NCBI RefSeq assembly: GCF_028858725.1
Contig: NC_084769.1
Location: 67,001-131,000 of the forward strand
Source: Colius striatus
Lineage: Eukaryota > Chordata > Aves > Coliiformes > Coliidae
DNA: 64,000 nt
Reading direction: 5' to 3'
Shown here piece by piece: positions 25,690 to 35,510 of the stretch. Both the position numbers and the translations under genes were made by a program. Each line of letters starts with the position of its first letter. The first letter of the stretch is position 1. Under the pieces are notes generated by a model that was not told the origin of the DNA, made no database searches, and was given only the letters and a program-made list of their open reading frames with translations.

Positions 25690-26110
25690 CCAAAACATAC
25701 CCAAGAACTGGGTTGAGACCCTCCAAAAGCCATAGGAAGTGGGACTGAGTCCCCTCAAATCCATCAGGAGTGGGGTGAAGGCCCCAAAACCCATCAGGAG
25801 CAGGGGCTAAGCCCCCCCAAACCCATCAGGAGTGGGGATGACTCTCCTCCCAAATCTATAGGGAGGCAGTTTGGGTCCCCCAAACCTATCAGGAGAGGGG
25901 GTCTAAGCCCCCCCATACCCATGGGAAACTAGACTGAGTCCCCTAAAACCCATCAGGAGTGGGGCTGAGCCCATACCCCAAACCCATAGGGAGCAAGACT
26001 GGGCCCCCAAACCTATCAGGAAAAGGGATTGAGCCCCCCAAAACCCATCAGGAGCAGGACTGGGCCCCCCAAACCCATGGTGGGAGTGGGACTGGACCCC
26101 CCCACTCCGC
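25690..26110. repeat. Minisatellite, AACCCATCAGGAGTGGGG type
   Basis: About a dozen degenerate units of roughly 35-40 bp built on 'ccccaaacccatcaggag' plus 'tggggctgagcc', in the intron just before the next GPT exon. The 90 bp to its left (25600-25690) is unique sequence without a recognisable feature. Confidence 0.8.
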
Positions 26111-26143
26111 TATGCCAACCTCCCCCCTTCTCCCCCCTCCCAG

Positions 26144-26223
26144 GGCAGGTCCAGAGCCGTCAGTGCATTGAGGCCGTCATCAAATTCGCCTTCGAGGAGA
26201 GGCTCTTCCTCATGGCTGACGAG
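26144..26223 (+). CDS. GPT: GPT exon encoding [11 protein letters not shown]...LFLMADE
   Basis: This 80-nt exon has a good acceptor (cccctcccag) and donor (gag|gtgagt). With the single base carried from the previous exon it encodes 27 residues: [27 protein letters not shown]. This is the stretch of alanine aminotransferase following the NPGNPTG loop. The aspartate of MADE belongs to the conserved aminotransferase motif whose Asp pairs with the PLP pyridine nitrogen. It lies 83 bp before the next exon, which fits a compact avian gene, whereas the intron on the 5' side is 20 kb of minisatellite. It is present once in the window. Confidence 0.93.
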
Positions 26224-26306
26224 GTGAGTGGGACCCTCAGACTCGGGGGGTATGTGAGGTGGACCCCAACATCTAGGTAACCCCACCAGTTTCCCCCCTC
26301 CTCCAG

Positions 26307-26443
26307 GTGTACCAGGACAACGTGTATGCTGAGGGTTCGGCCTTCCACTCCTTCAGGAAGGTGCTGACAGAGATGGGGCCGCCCTACCTGGACTCGGTGG
26401 AACTCACCTCCTTCCACTCCATCTCCAAAGGCTTCACGGGCGA
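26307..26443 (+). CDS. GPT: GPT exon with the active-site lysine (SFHSISKG)
   Basis: This 137-nt exon has acceptor ctccag (26301-26306) and donor ga|gtgagt (26444-26449). It encodes [20 protein letters not shown] then [25 protein letters not shown]. The lysine in SISKG aligns with the PLP Schiff-base lysine of alanine aminotransferase. Mammalian enzymes read STSKGYMGE; here it is SISKGFTGE. The split codon at the 3' end should be completed to Glu-Cys by an exon starting CGYRGG, but no such exon exists in the window. Downstream comes a 39-bp minisatellite and then the 3' end of an unrelated minus-strand gene. GPT is therefore truncated here. Confidence 0.93.
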
Positions 26444-26559
26444 GTGAGTGACCTCCCACGGCCAGCCCCACCCCAAGGTGGCCACCACAGGTCCTGGGGA
26501 GCCACAGAGTGGGGATGAGGATGGTGGAACCCCATGGGCCTCAAGGGTGGTGATGGAAA

Positions 26560-26800
26560 GAGGCTGGAGGTCCCGTGGGGTTGGGATGGTGATGCCATGG
26601 TCCTCTGGAGCCTATGGGATGGGGATGGTGATGCCATGGTCCTGTGGAGCCCACGGGGTGGGGATGGTGATGCCATGGTTCTGTGGAGCCCACGGGGTGG
26701 GGATGGTGATGCCATGGTCCTGTGGAGCCCACGGGGTGGGGATGGTGATGCCATGGTCCTGTGGAGCCTATGGGATGGGGATGGTGATGCACAAAGGGGC
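26560..26800. repeat. 39-bp minisatellite after the last GPT exon
   Basis: About five near-perfect 39-bp units containing 'gatgccatggtcctgtggag'; the word 'gatgccatgg' recurs at 26591, 26630, 26669, 26708 and 26747. The unit length is a multiple of three, so an open frame runs through it, but it lies past the GPT donor and has no start or splice context. Confidence 0.9.
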
Positions 26801-26812
26801 CCCGTGGGGATG

Positions 26813-26818
26813 TTTATT
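26813..26818 (-). terminator. Polyadenylation signal AATAAA (minus strand)
   Basis: TTTATT on the plus strand reads AATAAA on the minus strand, 100 nt beyond the stop codon of the fucolectin-like exon. The position fits its 3' end. Confidence 0.7.
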
Positions 26819-26917
26819 AGGGTGGTTCTGACGACAGGGAGCCTCCAGGGGCATCTGATGTCAGAGGGTCCTGGTGCCAGGGGGGAAACTCCTCACCTTG
26901 TCCCCCTTAAAAGCCCC

Positions 26918-27071
26918 TCATGGCTCGGGGTGGACAGTGTAGACCTCGACCTCACAGAGAGTGAACTGCTCCTCCCGGCCCAGGATAGTGACGGTGACGT
27001 AGCGGCCGCGGAGGCCGTGGCAGCAGATGGTGCTGAGCGACCCAGGACTGGCATCTGTGATGATGCCACAG
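26918..27071 (-). CDS. Terminal exon of a fucolectin-like (FTP/F5-8C lectin) gene
   Basis: On the minus strand an acceptor ccctgcag is followed by a frame reading CGIITDASPGSLSTICC, GLRGRYVTVTILGREEQFTL and CEVEVYTVHPEP, then TGA at 26918-26920. The GRYVTV...LTLCEVEVY-type ending is the signature of the C-terminal part of the fucolectin/tachylectin-4/pentraxin-1 (FTP) domain, a secreted fucose-binding beta-sandwich. The cysteines in CGI, ICC and LCEVE correspond to the disulfide positions of the family. Only the last ~50 residues are present. Immediately upstream lies a CR1 insertion and then minisatellites, with no other FTP exon in view. It is either the 3' end of a gene whose 5' exons are lost or misassembled, or a pseudogene fragment. 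A lectin gene here is not part of the human 8q24.3 order. Confidence 0.75.
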
Positions 27072-27087
27072 CTGCAGGGAGCAAACC

Positions 27088-27400
27088 ACAGAATCATTTG
27101 AGTTAGAAAAGCCCTTTGAGCTGCTGGAGCCCAGCCCTGAGCCCTCACCCTGCCACGGCCACCACTGACCCACAGCCCTCAGCACCTCAGCTCCAGGGCT
27201 TTGGGGTCCCTCCAGGGCTGGGCACTCCCCCAGCTCCCGGGCAGCCTGGCACAGGGGCTGACACCCCTCTCAGGGAAACAGTTCTGCCTCAGCTCCAGCC
27301 TCAGCCTCCCCTGGGGCACCCTGAGCCCCTTTCCTCTTGGCCTGTCACTCACTAGCTGGGAGCAGAGACCGACCTCCAGCTCACTGCAGCCTCCTGGTAG
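27088..27400 (-). mobile_element. CR1 LINE fragment, reverse orientation
   Basis: The plus strand reads as the reverse complement of the CR1 3' region: 'agaatcatttgagttag' at the 3' end, then the words 'agcctggcacaggggctgac', 'ctcagggaaacagttctgcc', 'ctcttggcctgtcactcac' and 'gagcagagaccgacctccag'. It is 5'-truncated, as is usual for CR1. A longer relative lies at 38846. Confidence 0.88.
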
Positions 27401-27414
27401 AGATTTCACCACCA

Positions 27415-28067
27415 AAACCCCAATATTCTATCTTTTTGTCCAAACACCACCACAAAAACACTACTTTTTTTCCCTCAAATCACCTCCCCAATTTTCCCCT
27501 CAGAACTCCACCAAAATCCCACTTTTTCCCCCTTAAAACTCCACCAAACCCCAACATTTCCCTTCAAAACTCACAAAAAGCTCACTTTTCCCCTCAAAAC
27601 TACACCAAAGCCCAACTTTTTCATCAGAACCCCACCAAAGCACCACTTTTCCCCTCAACACTCCACAAAAACCCATCTTCCCCTCAGAACCCCAACAAAA
27701 ACCCACCTTTGCCCTCAAATATCCACCAACCCCCCACTTTTTCACTCCAAAATCCACTAAAAGCACACTTGTCATCTGAAAACACCAACAAAACTCCACT
27801 TTTCCCCTCAAAGCTCCCCCAAAATCCCACTGGTGCCTCAGAACCCCACCAATCTGCATCTTTTCCAACTCAGCAGAACTCCAACGTCCCTCTTTTCTCC
27901 TTAAAACTCTACAAAAAAACCTTTTTCTCCTCAGAATCCCACAAAAAACGCACTTTTGCCCTCAAAAACCCACCAAATCTCCACTTTTTCACTCCAAGGT
28001 CCACTAAAGCCACACTTTTCCCCTCAACACTCCACCAAAACTCCACTTTTCATCTGAAAACTCCACC
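27415..28067. repeat. Minisatellite, AAAACTCCACCAAAACCCCACTTTTCCCCTC-type (first block)
   Basis: Degenerate ~31-bp units built on 'ctccaccaaaaccccac' plus 'ttttcccctcaaaa'. The position, 3' of the minus-strand RECQL4 exon, suggests that it derives from RECQL4 intron 1. Confidence 0.9.
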
Positions 28068-28343
28068 TCCCGGAGCCGCGCAGGGACCGCAGCGTCTGGG
28101 GCTCAGATCGAACTTCCCGCTGCCGCCGCCCTTCAGCCAATAAGAAGGGAGGAAGCGATGACAGACACGGCGGCAGCCAATGGGCGGGCGAGGATGGCAG
28201 GCGGCACCTAGTAACGACGCCGGGCCCGCCTTGCGTGGTGAAACTCTCGCTCTGATTGGCGGAGGGGCGGTGCCGGGGTGCAGTGCCAATGCCTGGAAGC
28301 GCGGCCGTGAGGGGCCCGGCGGGAGCGGGGCGGCGGGCGGGAG
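28068..28343. promoter_or_regulatory. RECQL4/LRRC14 bidirectional promoter, copy 1 (without RECQL4 exon 1)
   Basis: This copy starts abruptly at 'ctcccggagccgcgcaggg' inside the A/C-rich minisatellite and so lacks the RECQL4 start exon found in copies 2 and 3. It keeps CCAAT at 28137-28141, a second CCAAT with adjoining GC box, the reversed CCAAT (attgg) and the LRRC14-side donor gggag|gtgagc (exon end 28343). The word at 28284-28292 is tgccaatgc instead of copy 2's NRF1-like tgcgcatgc. Confidence 0.75.
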
Positions 28344-28757
28344 GTGAGCTGAGGGGTCCCCGGGGACTGGGGGGCGTGAGGGCAGCTGAGGGGTCCCCGG
28401 AGACTGGGGGGCGTGAGGGCAGCTGAGGGGTCCCCGGGGACTGGGGGGCGTGAGGGCAGCTGAGGGGTCCCCGGGGACTGGGGGCGTGAGGGCAGCTGAA
28501 GGGTCCCCGGGGACTGGGGGGCGTGAGGGCAGCTGAGGGGTCCCCCGGGATTGGGGGCGTGAGGGGAGCTGAGGGGTCCCCGGGAATTGTGGGGGGCGTG
28601 AGGGCAGCTGAGGGGGACCCCGGGGATTGGGGGGCGTGAGGGGAGCTGAGGGGGACCCCGGGGATTGGGGGGGCGTGAGGGCAGCTGAGGGGGGCCTCAG
28701 GGATTGGGGGGCGTGTGGGCAGCTGAAGGGGACCCCGGAGATTGGGGGGGCGTGAGG
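28344..28757. repeat. Minisatellite, GGTCCCCGGGGACTGGGGGG type (first block)
   Basis: Units of about 37 bp built on 'ggggtccccggggactgggg' plus 'ggcgtgagggcagctga', starting directly at the donor GTGAGC of the LRRC14 leader exon. It is inferred to be an expanded start of LRRC14 intron 1. Confidence 0.92.
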
Positions 28758-30715
28758 GCAGCCAAAACTCCACTTTTCATCTGAAAACTCCACCAAAACT
28801 GCATTTTTCATCTTAAAACCCCACCAAAACCCCACTTTTCCCCTTAAAACTCCACAAAAACTCATTTTCCTTTCAGTGGACCACCAAACCCTCTCTTTTT
28901 CCCTCAGAACCACAAGACACCCCGCTTTTGCCCCAAATATCCACCAAACCCACACCTTACCACTCCAAAGTCCACAAAATCCCACATTTGCCCTTAAAAA
29001 TACACCAAACCCACACTTTTAATCTAAAAACCCCACCAAAACTCCACTTTTCCCCTCAAAGCTCCTCCAAAATCCCACTTGTTCCTCTTAAGTCCACCAA
29101 ATCCTCACTTTTCTTCTCAAACCTCCACTTTTCCACTTAAAACTCCACCAAAAAAATCCATTTTCCCCCTCAGAATCCCATCAAAAATCCACTTTCGCCC
29201 TCAAAAACCCATTGAACAGCCAATTTTAACTCCAAGCTCCACCAAAACCCCACTTTTTCCCTCAACACTCCACCAAAACTTCACTTTCCCCCTCAAAGTT
29301 CCTCCTAATTCCCACTTGTTCCTCAGAAGTCCACAAATCCCCCACTTTTGCCCTCAAAACTCTGCCAAAACCCAGTTTTCCTCTCAAGACTACACCACAA
29401 TCCCACTTTCTCCCCACAACACCATCAAAACCCAATTCTTTCCTCTCAGAATCTCACCAAAACCCCACTTTTGCCCTCAACACTCCACCAGAACCTTACT
29501 TTTCCCCTTAAAACCCCACAAAAACTCATTTTCACCTCAGATCCACACCGAAAACCTACTTTTACTCTCAAAAATTCATCAAATCCCCACTTTTTCACTC
29601 CAAACTCCAGTAAAACCCACTGTTCTTCTCAACACTCCACAAAAAACCCCACTTTTCATCTGAAAACTCCACCAAAACTCCACTTTTCCCCTCAGAACCC
29701 CATCAAAAACCCACTTTCGCCCTCAAAACCCCACCGAACCTCCACTTTTCAACTCCAGACTCCACCAAGCCCGCACTTTTCCCCTCAGAACCCCACCAAT
29801 CTCCACTGTTCCCCCTCACCAGACAACCAACCCCACTCTTTTCTCCTTAAAACTCCACCAAAACCCATTTTTCCCCTCAGAACCACACCAAAAACCTACT
29901 TTTACCCTCAAAAATCCACCAAATCGCCACTTTTTCACTCCAAACTCCACTAAAACCCCTTTTCCCCTCAACACTCCACCAAAACCCTCACTTTTTCATT
30001 CCAAACTCCAGTAAAACCCACTGTTCTTCTCAACACTCCACAAAAAAAACCCACTTTTCCCCTCAACACTCCACCAAAACTCCACTTTTCCCCTCAGAAC
30101 CCCATCAAAACCCCACTTTCACCCTCAAAACCCCACCGAACCTCCACCTTTCCACTCCAGACTCCACCAAGCCCGCACTTTTCCCCTCAGAACCCCACCA
30201 ATCTCCACTGTTCCCCCTCACCAGACAACCAACCCCACTCTTTTCTCCTTAAAGCTCTACAAAAACCTTTATTCCCCTCAGAACCCCACAGTAAAACACT
30301 TTTCCCCTCAAAACCCCACCAAACCCCCACTTTTCCCCTCAAAACTCCAGTAAAACCCACTGTTGCCCTCAAAACTCTGCCAAAATCCATTTTTCCCCTC
30401 AGAACCGCATCAAAAACTTACTTTTACCCTCAAAAATCCTCCAAATCGCCACTTGTTCACTCAGAACTCCACTAAAACCCCTTTTCTTCTCAACACTCCA
30501 CAAAACCCCCACTTTTCCCCTCACAGCTCCACTCAAATCCCACTTGTATCTCAGAAATCCACCAAACCCCCACTTTTCCCCTCAACACTCCACCAAAACC
30601 CCACTTTTCCCCTCCAAGCTCCTCCCAATTCCCACTTGCTCCTCAGAAATTCACAAAACCCCTCACTTTTCCTCTCAAAACTCCACCTTTCCCCTCAGAA
30701 CCCCATTAAAACCCC
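28758..30715. repeat. A/C-rich 31-bp minisatellite (second block)
   Basis: Same 'ctccaccaaaaccccac' family. Its left edge ('gcagccaaaactccac') is identical to the left edge of the third block at 31585 (shift 2827), showing that the promoter and repeat were duplicated together. No exon is seen. Confidence 0.9.
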
Positions 30716-30762
30716 ACTTTGCCCCGCCGCCCCTCCCCATCCCCGCCCCCCGCAGCGGGCAC

Positions 30763-30846
30763 CTGGCCGGGCTTCCTCCGCTGCTCCCGGACAAAAGCCG
30801 CTTCCCAGCTCTTCAGCAGGGCCTTGACCTCCCGCTGCCGCTCCAT
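30763..30846 (-). CDS. RECQL4: RECQL4 coding exon 1, copy A
   Basis: The minus strand encodes MERQREVKALLKSWEAAFVR then EQRRKPGQ, 28 residues, followed by donor CAG|GTGCCC. Human RECQL4 begins with a 28-residue exon of the same pattern (MERLRDV...W..AF.R...RRP.Q), so length, phase and splice position all agree. RECQL4 is a nuclear and mitochondrial RecQ helicase whose N-terminus is related to yeast Sld2 and helps start DNA replication. The ATG lies at 30844-30846 and faces a CpG-rich promoter shared with LRRC14. No helicase-domain exon is found to the left, where only minisatellite, a promoter remnant and a CR1 lie before an unrelated gene. The exon is therefore an orphan in this window. Confidence 0.85.
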
Positions 30847-31168
30847 GGCGTGCGGAGCGGGGCCGTTCCCCGGCCCGGGGCGATCCGAGACCTCCCGGAG
30901 CCGCGCAGGGACCGCAGCGTCTGGGGCTCAGACCGAACTTCCCGCTGCCGCCGCCCTTCAGCCAATAAGAAGGGAGGAAGCGATGACAGACACGGCGGCA
31001 GCCAATGGGCGGGCGAGGATGGCAGGCGGCACCTAGTAACGACGCCGGGCCCGCCTTCCGTGGTGAAACTCTCGCTCTGATTGGCGGAGGGGCGGTGCCG
31101 GGGTGCAGTGCGCATGCCTGGAAGCGCGGCCGTGAGGGGCCCGGCGGGAGCGGGGCGGCGGGCGGGAG
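30847..31168. promoter_or_regulatory. RECQL4/LRRC14 bidirectional promoter, copy 2, with LRRC14 leader exon
   Basis: CpG-rich, TATA-less region between the RECQL4 ATG (minus) and a plus-strand donor gggag|gtgagc (exon end 31168). Visible sites: CCAAT at 30962-30966 and 31002-31006, GC box 31007-31014, reversed CCAAT 31080-31084 with an adjacent GC box, and the NRF1-like palindrome TGCGCATGC at 31109-31117. Head-to-head RECQL4 and LRRC14 is the known mammalian arrangement. This is the only one of three copies with the NRF1-like site. Confidence 0.8.
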
Positions 31169-31584
31169 GTGAGCTGAGGGGTCCCCGGGGACTGGGGGGC
31201 GTGAGGGCAGCTGAGGGGTCCCCGGGGACTGGGGGCGGGAGGTGAGCTGAGGGGTCCCCGGGGATTGGGGGGGCGTGAGGGCAGCTGAGGGGTCCCCGGG
31301 GATTGGGGGGCGTGAGGGCAGCTGAAGGGGATCCCGGAGATTGGGGGGCGTGAGGGCAGCTGAGGGGTCCCCGAGGACTGGGGGGCGTGAGGGCAGCTGA
31401 GGGGTCCCCGGGGATTGTGGGGGGTGAGGGCAGCTGAGGGGGGCCTCAGGGATTGGGGGAGTGTGAGGGCAGCTGAGGGGGATCCCGGGGATTGGGGGGG
31501 CGTGAGGGCAGCTGAGGGGGGCCTCAGGGATTGGGGGGGGTGTGGGCAGCTGAAGGGGACCCCGGAGATTGGGGGGGCGTGAGG
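31169..31584. repeat. GGTCCCCGGGGACTGGGGGG minisatellite (second block)
   Basis: About 37-bp units following the leader-exon donor. The phrase 'ggcgggaggtgagctgag' recurs inside it, so the splice donor itself is repeated. Confidence 0.92.
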
Positions 31585-34280
31585 GCAGCCAAAACTCCAC
31601 TTTTCATCTGAAAACTCCACCAAAACTGCATTTTTCATCTTAAAACCCCACCAAAACCCCACTTTTCCCCTTAAAACTCCACAAAAACTCATTTTCCTTT
31701 CAGTGGACCACCAAACCCTCTCTTTTTCCCTCAGAACCACAAGACACCCCGCTTTTGCCCCAAATATCCACCAAACCCACACCTTACCACTCCAAAGTCC
31801 ACAAAATCCCACATTTGCCCTTAAAAATACACCAAACCCACACTTTTAATCTAAAAACCCCACCAAAACTCCACTTTTCCCCTCAAAGCTCCTCCAAAAT
31901 CCCACTTGTTCCTCTTAAGTCCACCAAATCCCCACTTTTCTTCTCAAACCTCCACTTTTCCACTTAAAACTCCACCAAAAAATCCATTTTCCCCCTCAGA
32001 ATCCCATCAAAAATCCACTTTCGCCCTCAAAAACCCATTGAACAGCCAATTTTAACTCCAAGCTCCACCAAAACCCCACTTTTTCCCTCAACACTCCACC
32101 AAAACTTCACTTTCCCCCTCAAAGTTCCTCCTAATTCCCACTTGTTCCTCAGAAGTCCACAAATCCCCCACTTTTGCCCTCAAAACTCTGCCAAAACCCA
32201 GTTTTCCTCTCAAGACTACACCACAATCCCACTTTCTCCCCACAACACCATCAAAACCCAATTCTTTCCTCTCAGAATCTCACCAAAACCCCACTTTTGC
32301 CCTCAACACTCCACCAGAACCTTACTTTTCCCCTTAAAACCCCACAAAAACTCATTTTCACCTCAGATCCACACCGAAAACCTACTTTTACTCTCAAAAA
32401 TTCATCAAATCCCCACTTTTTCACTCCAAACTCCAGTAAAACCCACTGTTCTTCTCAACACTCCACAAAAAACCCCACTTTTCATCTGAAAACTCCACCA
32501 AAACTCCACTTTTCCCCTCAGAACCCCATCAAAAACCCAATTTCGCCCTCAAAACCCCACCAAACCTCCACTTTTCCACTCCAGACTCCACCAAGCCTGC
32601 ACTTTTCCCCTCAGAACCCCACCAATCTCCACTGTTCCCCCTCAGCAGACCACCAATCCCACTCTTTTCTCCTTAAAACTCTACAAAAAACCCATTTTCC
32701 CCTCAAAACCCCACCAAAACCCCACTTTTACCCTCAAAAACCCACCAACCCCCCACTTTTTCACTCCAAGCTCTACCAAAACCCCACTTTTTCCCTCAAC
32801 ACTCCACCAAAACTCCACTTTTCATCTGAAAACTCCACCAAAACCTCATTTATACCCTCAAAGCTCCTCCAAATTCCCACTTGTTCCTCAGAAGTCCACA
32901 AACCCTCCACTTTTGCCCTCAAAACTCTGCCAAAATCCATTTTTCCCCTCAGAACCACATCAAAAACTTACTTTTACCCTCAAAAATCCTCCAAATCGCC
33001 ACTTGTTCACTCAGAACTCCACTAAAACCCCTTTTCTTCTCAACACTCCACAAAACCCCCACTTTTCCCCTCAGAGCTCCACTCAAATCGCACTTGTATC
33101 TCAGAAATCCACCAAACCCCTACTTTTCCCCTCAACACTCCACCAAAACCCCACTTTTCCCCTCCAAGCTCCTCCCAATTCCCACTTGTTCCTCAGAAAT
33201 TCACAAACTCCCCTCTTTTCCTCTCAAAACTCCACCAAAACTCCACTTTTCCCCTCAGAACCCCATCAAAAACCCACTTTCGCCCTCAAAACCCCACCGA
33301 ACCTCCACTTTTCAACTCCAGACTCCACCAAGCCCGCACTTTTCCCCTCAGAACCCCACCAATCTCCACTGTTCCCCCTCACCAGACAACCAACCCCACT
33401 CTTTTCTCCTTAAAACTCCACCAAAACCCATTTTTCCCCTCAGAACCACACCAAAAACCTACTTTTACCCTCAAAAATCCACCAAATCGCCACTTTTTCA
33501 CTCCAAACTCCACTAAAACCCCTTTTCCCCTCAACACTCCACCAAAACCCTCACTTTTTCATTCCAAACTCCAGTAAAACCCACTGTTCTTCTCAACACT
33601 CCACAAAAAAAACCCACTTTTCCCCTCAACACTCCACCAAAACTCCACTTTTCCCCTCAGAACCCCATCAAAACCCCACTTTCACCCTCAAAACCCCACC
33701 GAACCTCCACCTTTCCACTCCAGACTCCACCAAGCCCGCACTTTTCCCCTCAGAACCCCACCAATCTCCACTGTTCCCCCTCACCAGACAACCAACCCCA
33801 CTCTTTTCTCCTTAAAGCTCTACAAAAACCTTTATTCCCCTCAGAACCCCACAGTAAAACACTTTTCCCCTCAAAACTCCACCAAACCCCCACTTTTCCC
33901 CTCAAAACTCCAGTAAAACCCACTGTTGCCCTCAAAACTCTGCCAAAACCCATTTTTCCCCTCAGAACCGCATCAAAAACTTACTTTTACCCTCAAAAAT
34001 CCTCCAAATCGCCACTTGTTCACTCAGAACTCCACTAAAACCCCTTTTCTTCTCAACACTCCACAAAACCCCCACTTTTCCCCTCAGAGCTCCACTCAAA
34101 TCCCACTTGTATCTCAGAAATCCACCAAACCCCCACTTTTCCCCTCAACACTCCACCAAAACCCCACTTTTCCCCTCCAAGCTCCTCCCAATTCCCACTT
34201 GCTCCTCAGAAATTCACAAAACCCCTCACTTTTCCTCTCAAAACTCCACCTTTCCCCTCAGAACCCCATTAAAACCCCAC
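31585..34280. repeat. A/C-rich 31-bp minisatellite (third block)
   Basis: Same family as 28758-30715 and nearly identical to it over long stretches, but longer because of an internal expansion. No coding exon is recognised on either strand. Confidence 0.9.
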
Positions 34281-34325
34281 TTTGCCCCGCCGCCCCTCCC
34301 CATCCCCGCCCCCCGCAGCGGGCAC

Positions 34326-34409
34326 CTGGCCGGGCTTCCTCCGCTGCTCCCGGACAAAAGCCGCTTCCCAGCTCTTCAGCAGGGCCTTGACCTCCCGCTG
34401 CCGCTCCAT
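34326..34409 (-). CDS. RECQL4: RECQL4 coding exon 1, copy B
   Basis: This 84-nt exon is identical in sequence to 30763-30846, with the same ATG (34407-34409) and donor CAG|GTGCCC, 3563 bp further right. It is the copy nearest to LRRC14 and so is adjacent to the gene that normally shares the promoter. As with copy A, no later RECQL4 exon is found in the expected direction. The perfect identity means recent duplication, ongoing conversion, or an assembly duplication. Confidence 0.85.
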
Positions 34410-34731
34410 GGCGTGCGGAGCGGGGCCGTTCCCCGGCCCGGGGCGATCCGAGACCTCCCGGAGCCGCGCAGGGACCGCAGCGTCTGGGGCTCAGATCGAA
34501 CTTCCCGCTGCCGCCGCCCTTCAGCCAATAAGAAGGGAGGAAGCGATGACAGACACGGCGGCAGCCAATGGGCGGGCGAGGATGGCAGGCGGCACCTAGT
34601 AACGACGCCGGGCCCGCCTTCCGTGGTGAAACTCTCGCTCTGATTGGCGGAGGGGCGGTGCCGGGGTGCAGTGCCAATGCCTGGAAGCGCGGCCGTGAGG
34701 GGCCCGGCGGGAGCGGGGCGGCGGGCGGGAG
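34410..34731. promoter_or_regulatory. RECQL4/LRRC14 bidirectional promoter, copy 3
   Basis: Same architecture as copy 2 (three CCAAT/ATTGG elements, GC boxes, donor gggag|gtgagc with exon end 34731). The NRF1-like word is replaced by tgccaatgc at 34672-34680, as in copy 1. This copy is the one directly linked to the LRRC14 body. Confidence 0.8.
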
Positions 34732-35510
34732 GTGAGCTGAGGGGTCCCCGGGGACTGGGGGGCGTGAGGGCAGCTGAGGGGTCCCCGGGGACTGGGGGCG
34801 GGAGGTGAGCTGAGGGGTCCCCGGGGACTGGGGGGCGTGAGGGCAGCTGAGGGGTCCCGGGGGACTGGGGGCGGGAGGTGAGCTGAGGGGTCCCCGGGGA
34901 CTGGGGGGCGTGAGGGCAGCTGAGGGGTCCCCGGGGACTGGGGGGCGTGAGGGCAGCTGAGGGGTCCCCCGGGATTGGGGGCGTGAGGGGAGCTGAGGGG
35001 TCCCCGGGGACTGGGGGGCGTGAGGGCAGCTGAGGGGTCCCCCGGGATTGTGGGGGGTGAGGGCAGCTGAGGGGGATCCCGGGGATTGGGGGCGTGAGGG
35101 CAGCTGAGGGGGATCCCGGGGATTGGGGGCGTGAGGGCAGCTGAGGGGGACCCCGGGGATTGTGGGGAGTGAGGGCAGCTGAGGGGTCCCCGGGGATTGG
35201 GGGGGCGTGAGGGGAGCTGAGGGGTCCCCGGGGACTGGGGGCGTGAGGGCAGCTGAGGGGGATCCCGGGGATTGGGGGGCGTGAGGGCAGCTGAGGGGGG
35301 CCTCGGGGATTGGGGGGCGTGAGGGCAGCTGAAGGGGTCCCCAGGGACTGGGGGATTGAGGGCAGATGAAGGGGGCCCCGGGGATTGGGGGGGGTGAGGG
35401 CAGCTGAAGGGGACCCTGGGGATCGAGGGGGGGTGAGGGCAGCTGAGGGGGGTCGAGGGGTGTGAGGGCAGCACAGGGGGGCCCAGGGAGGGAAGGGGGG
35501 TGTTGGAGAT
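34732..35510. repeat. GGTCCCCGGGGACTGGGGGG minisatellite (third block)
   Basis: About 37-bp units, the longest of the three blocks, grading into unique sequence near 35480-35510. It is inferred to be LRRC14 intron 1. Confidence 0.92.

Noticed and set aside
26444-30762. Search for MFSD3 and for RECQL4 helicase exons to the left of RECQL4 exon 1.
   Set aside because: Only minisatellites, a CR1 fragment, an FTP-domain exon and a promoter remnant were found; no transporter or helicase motif (such as a GKS-type Walker A or DEAH box) could be read.
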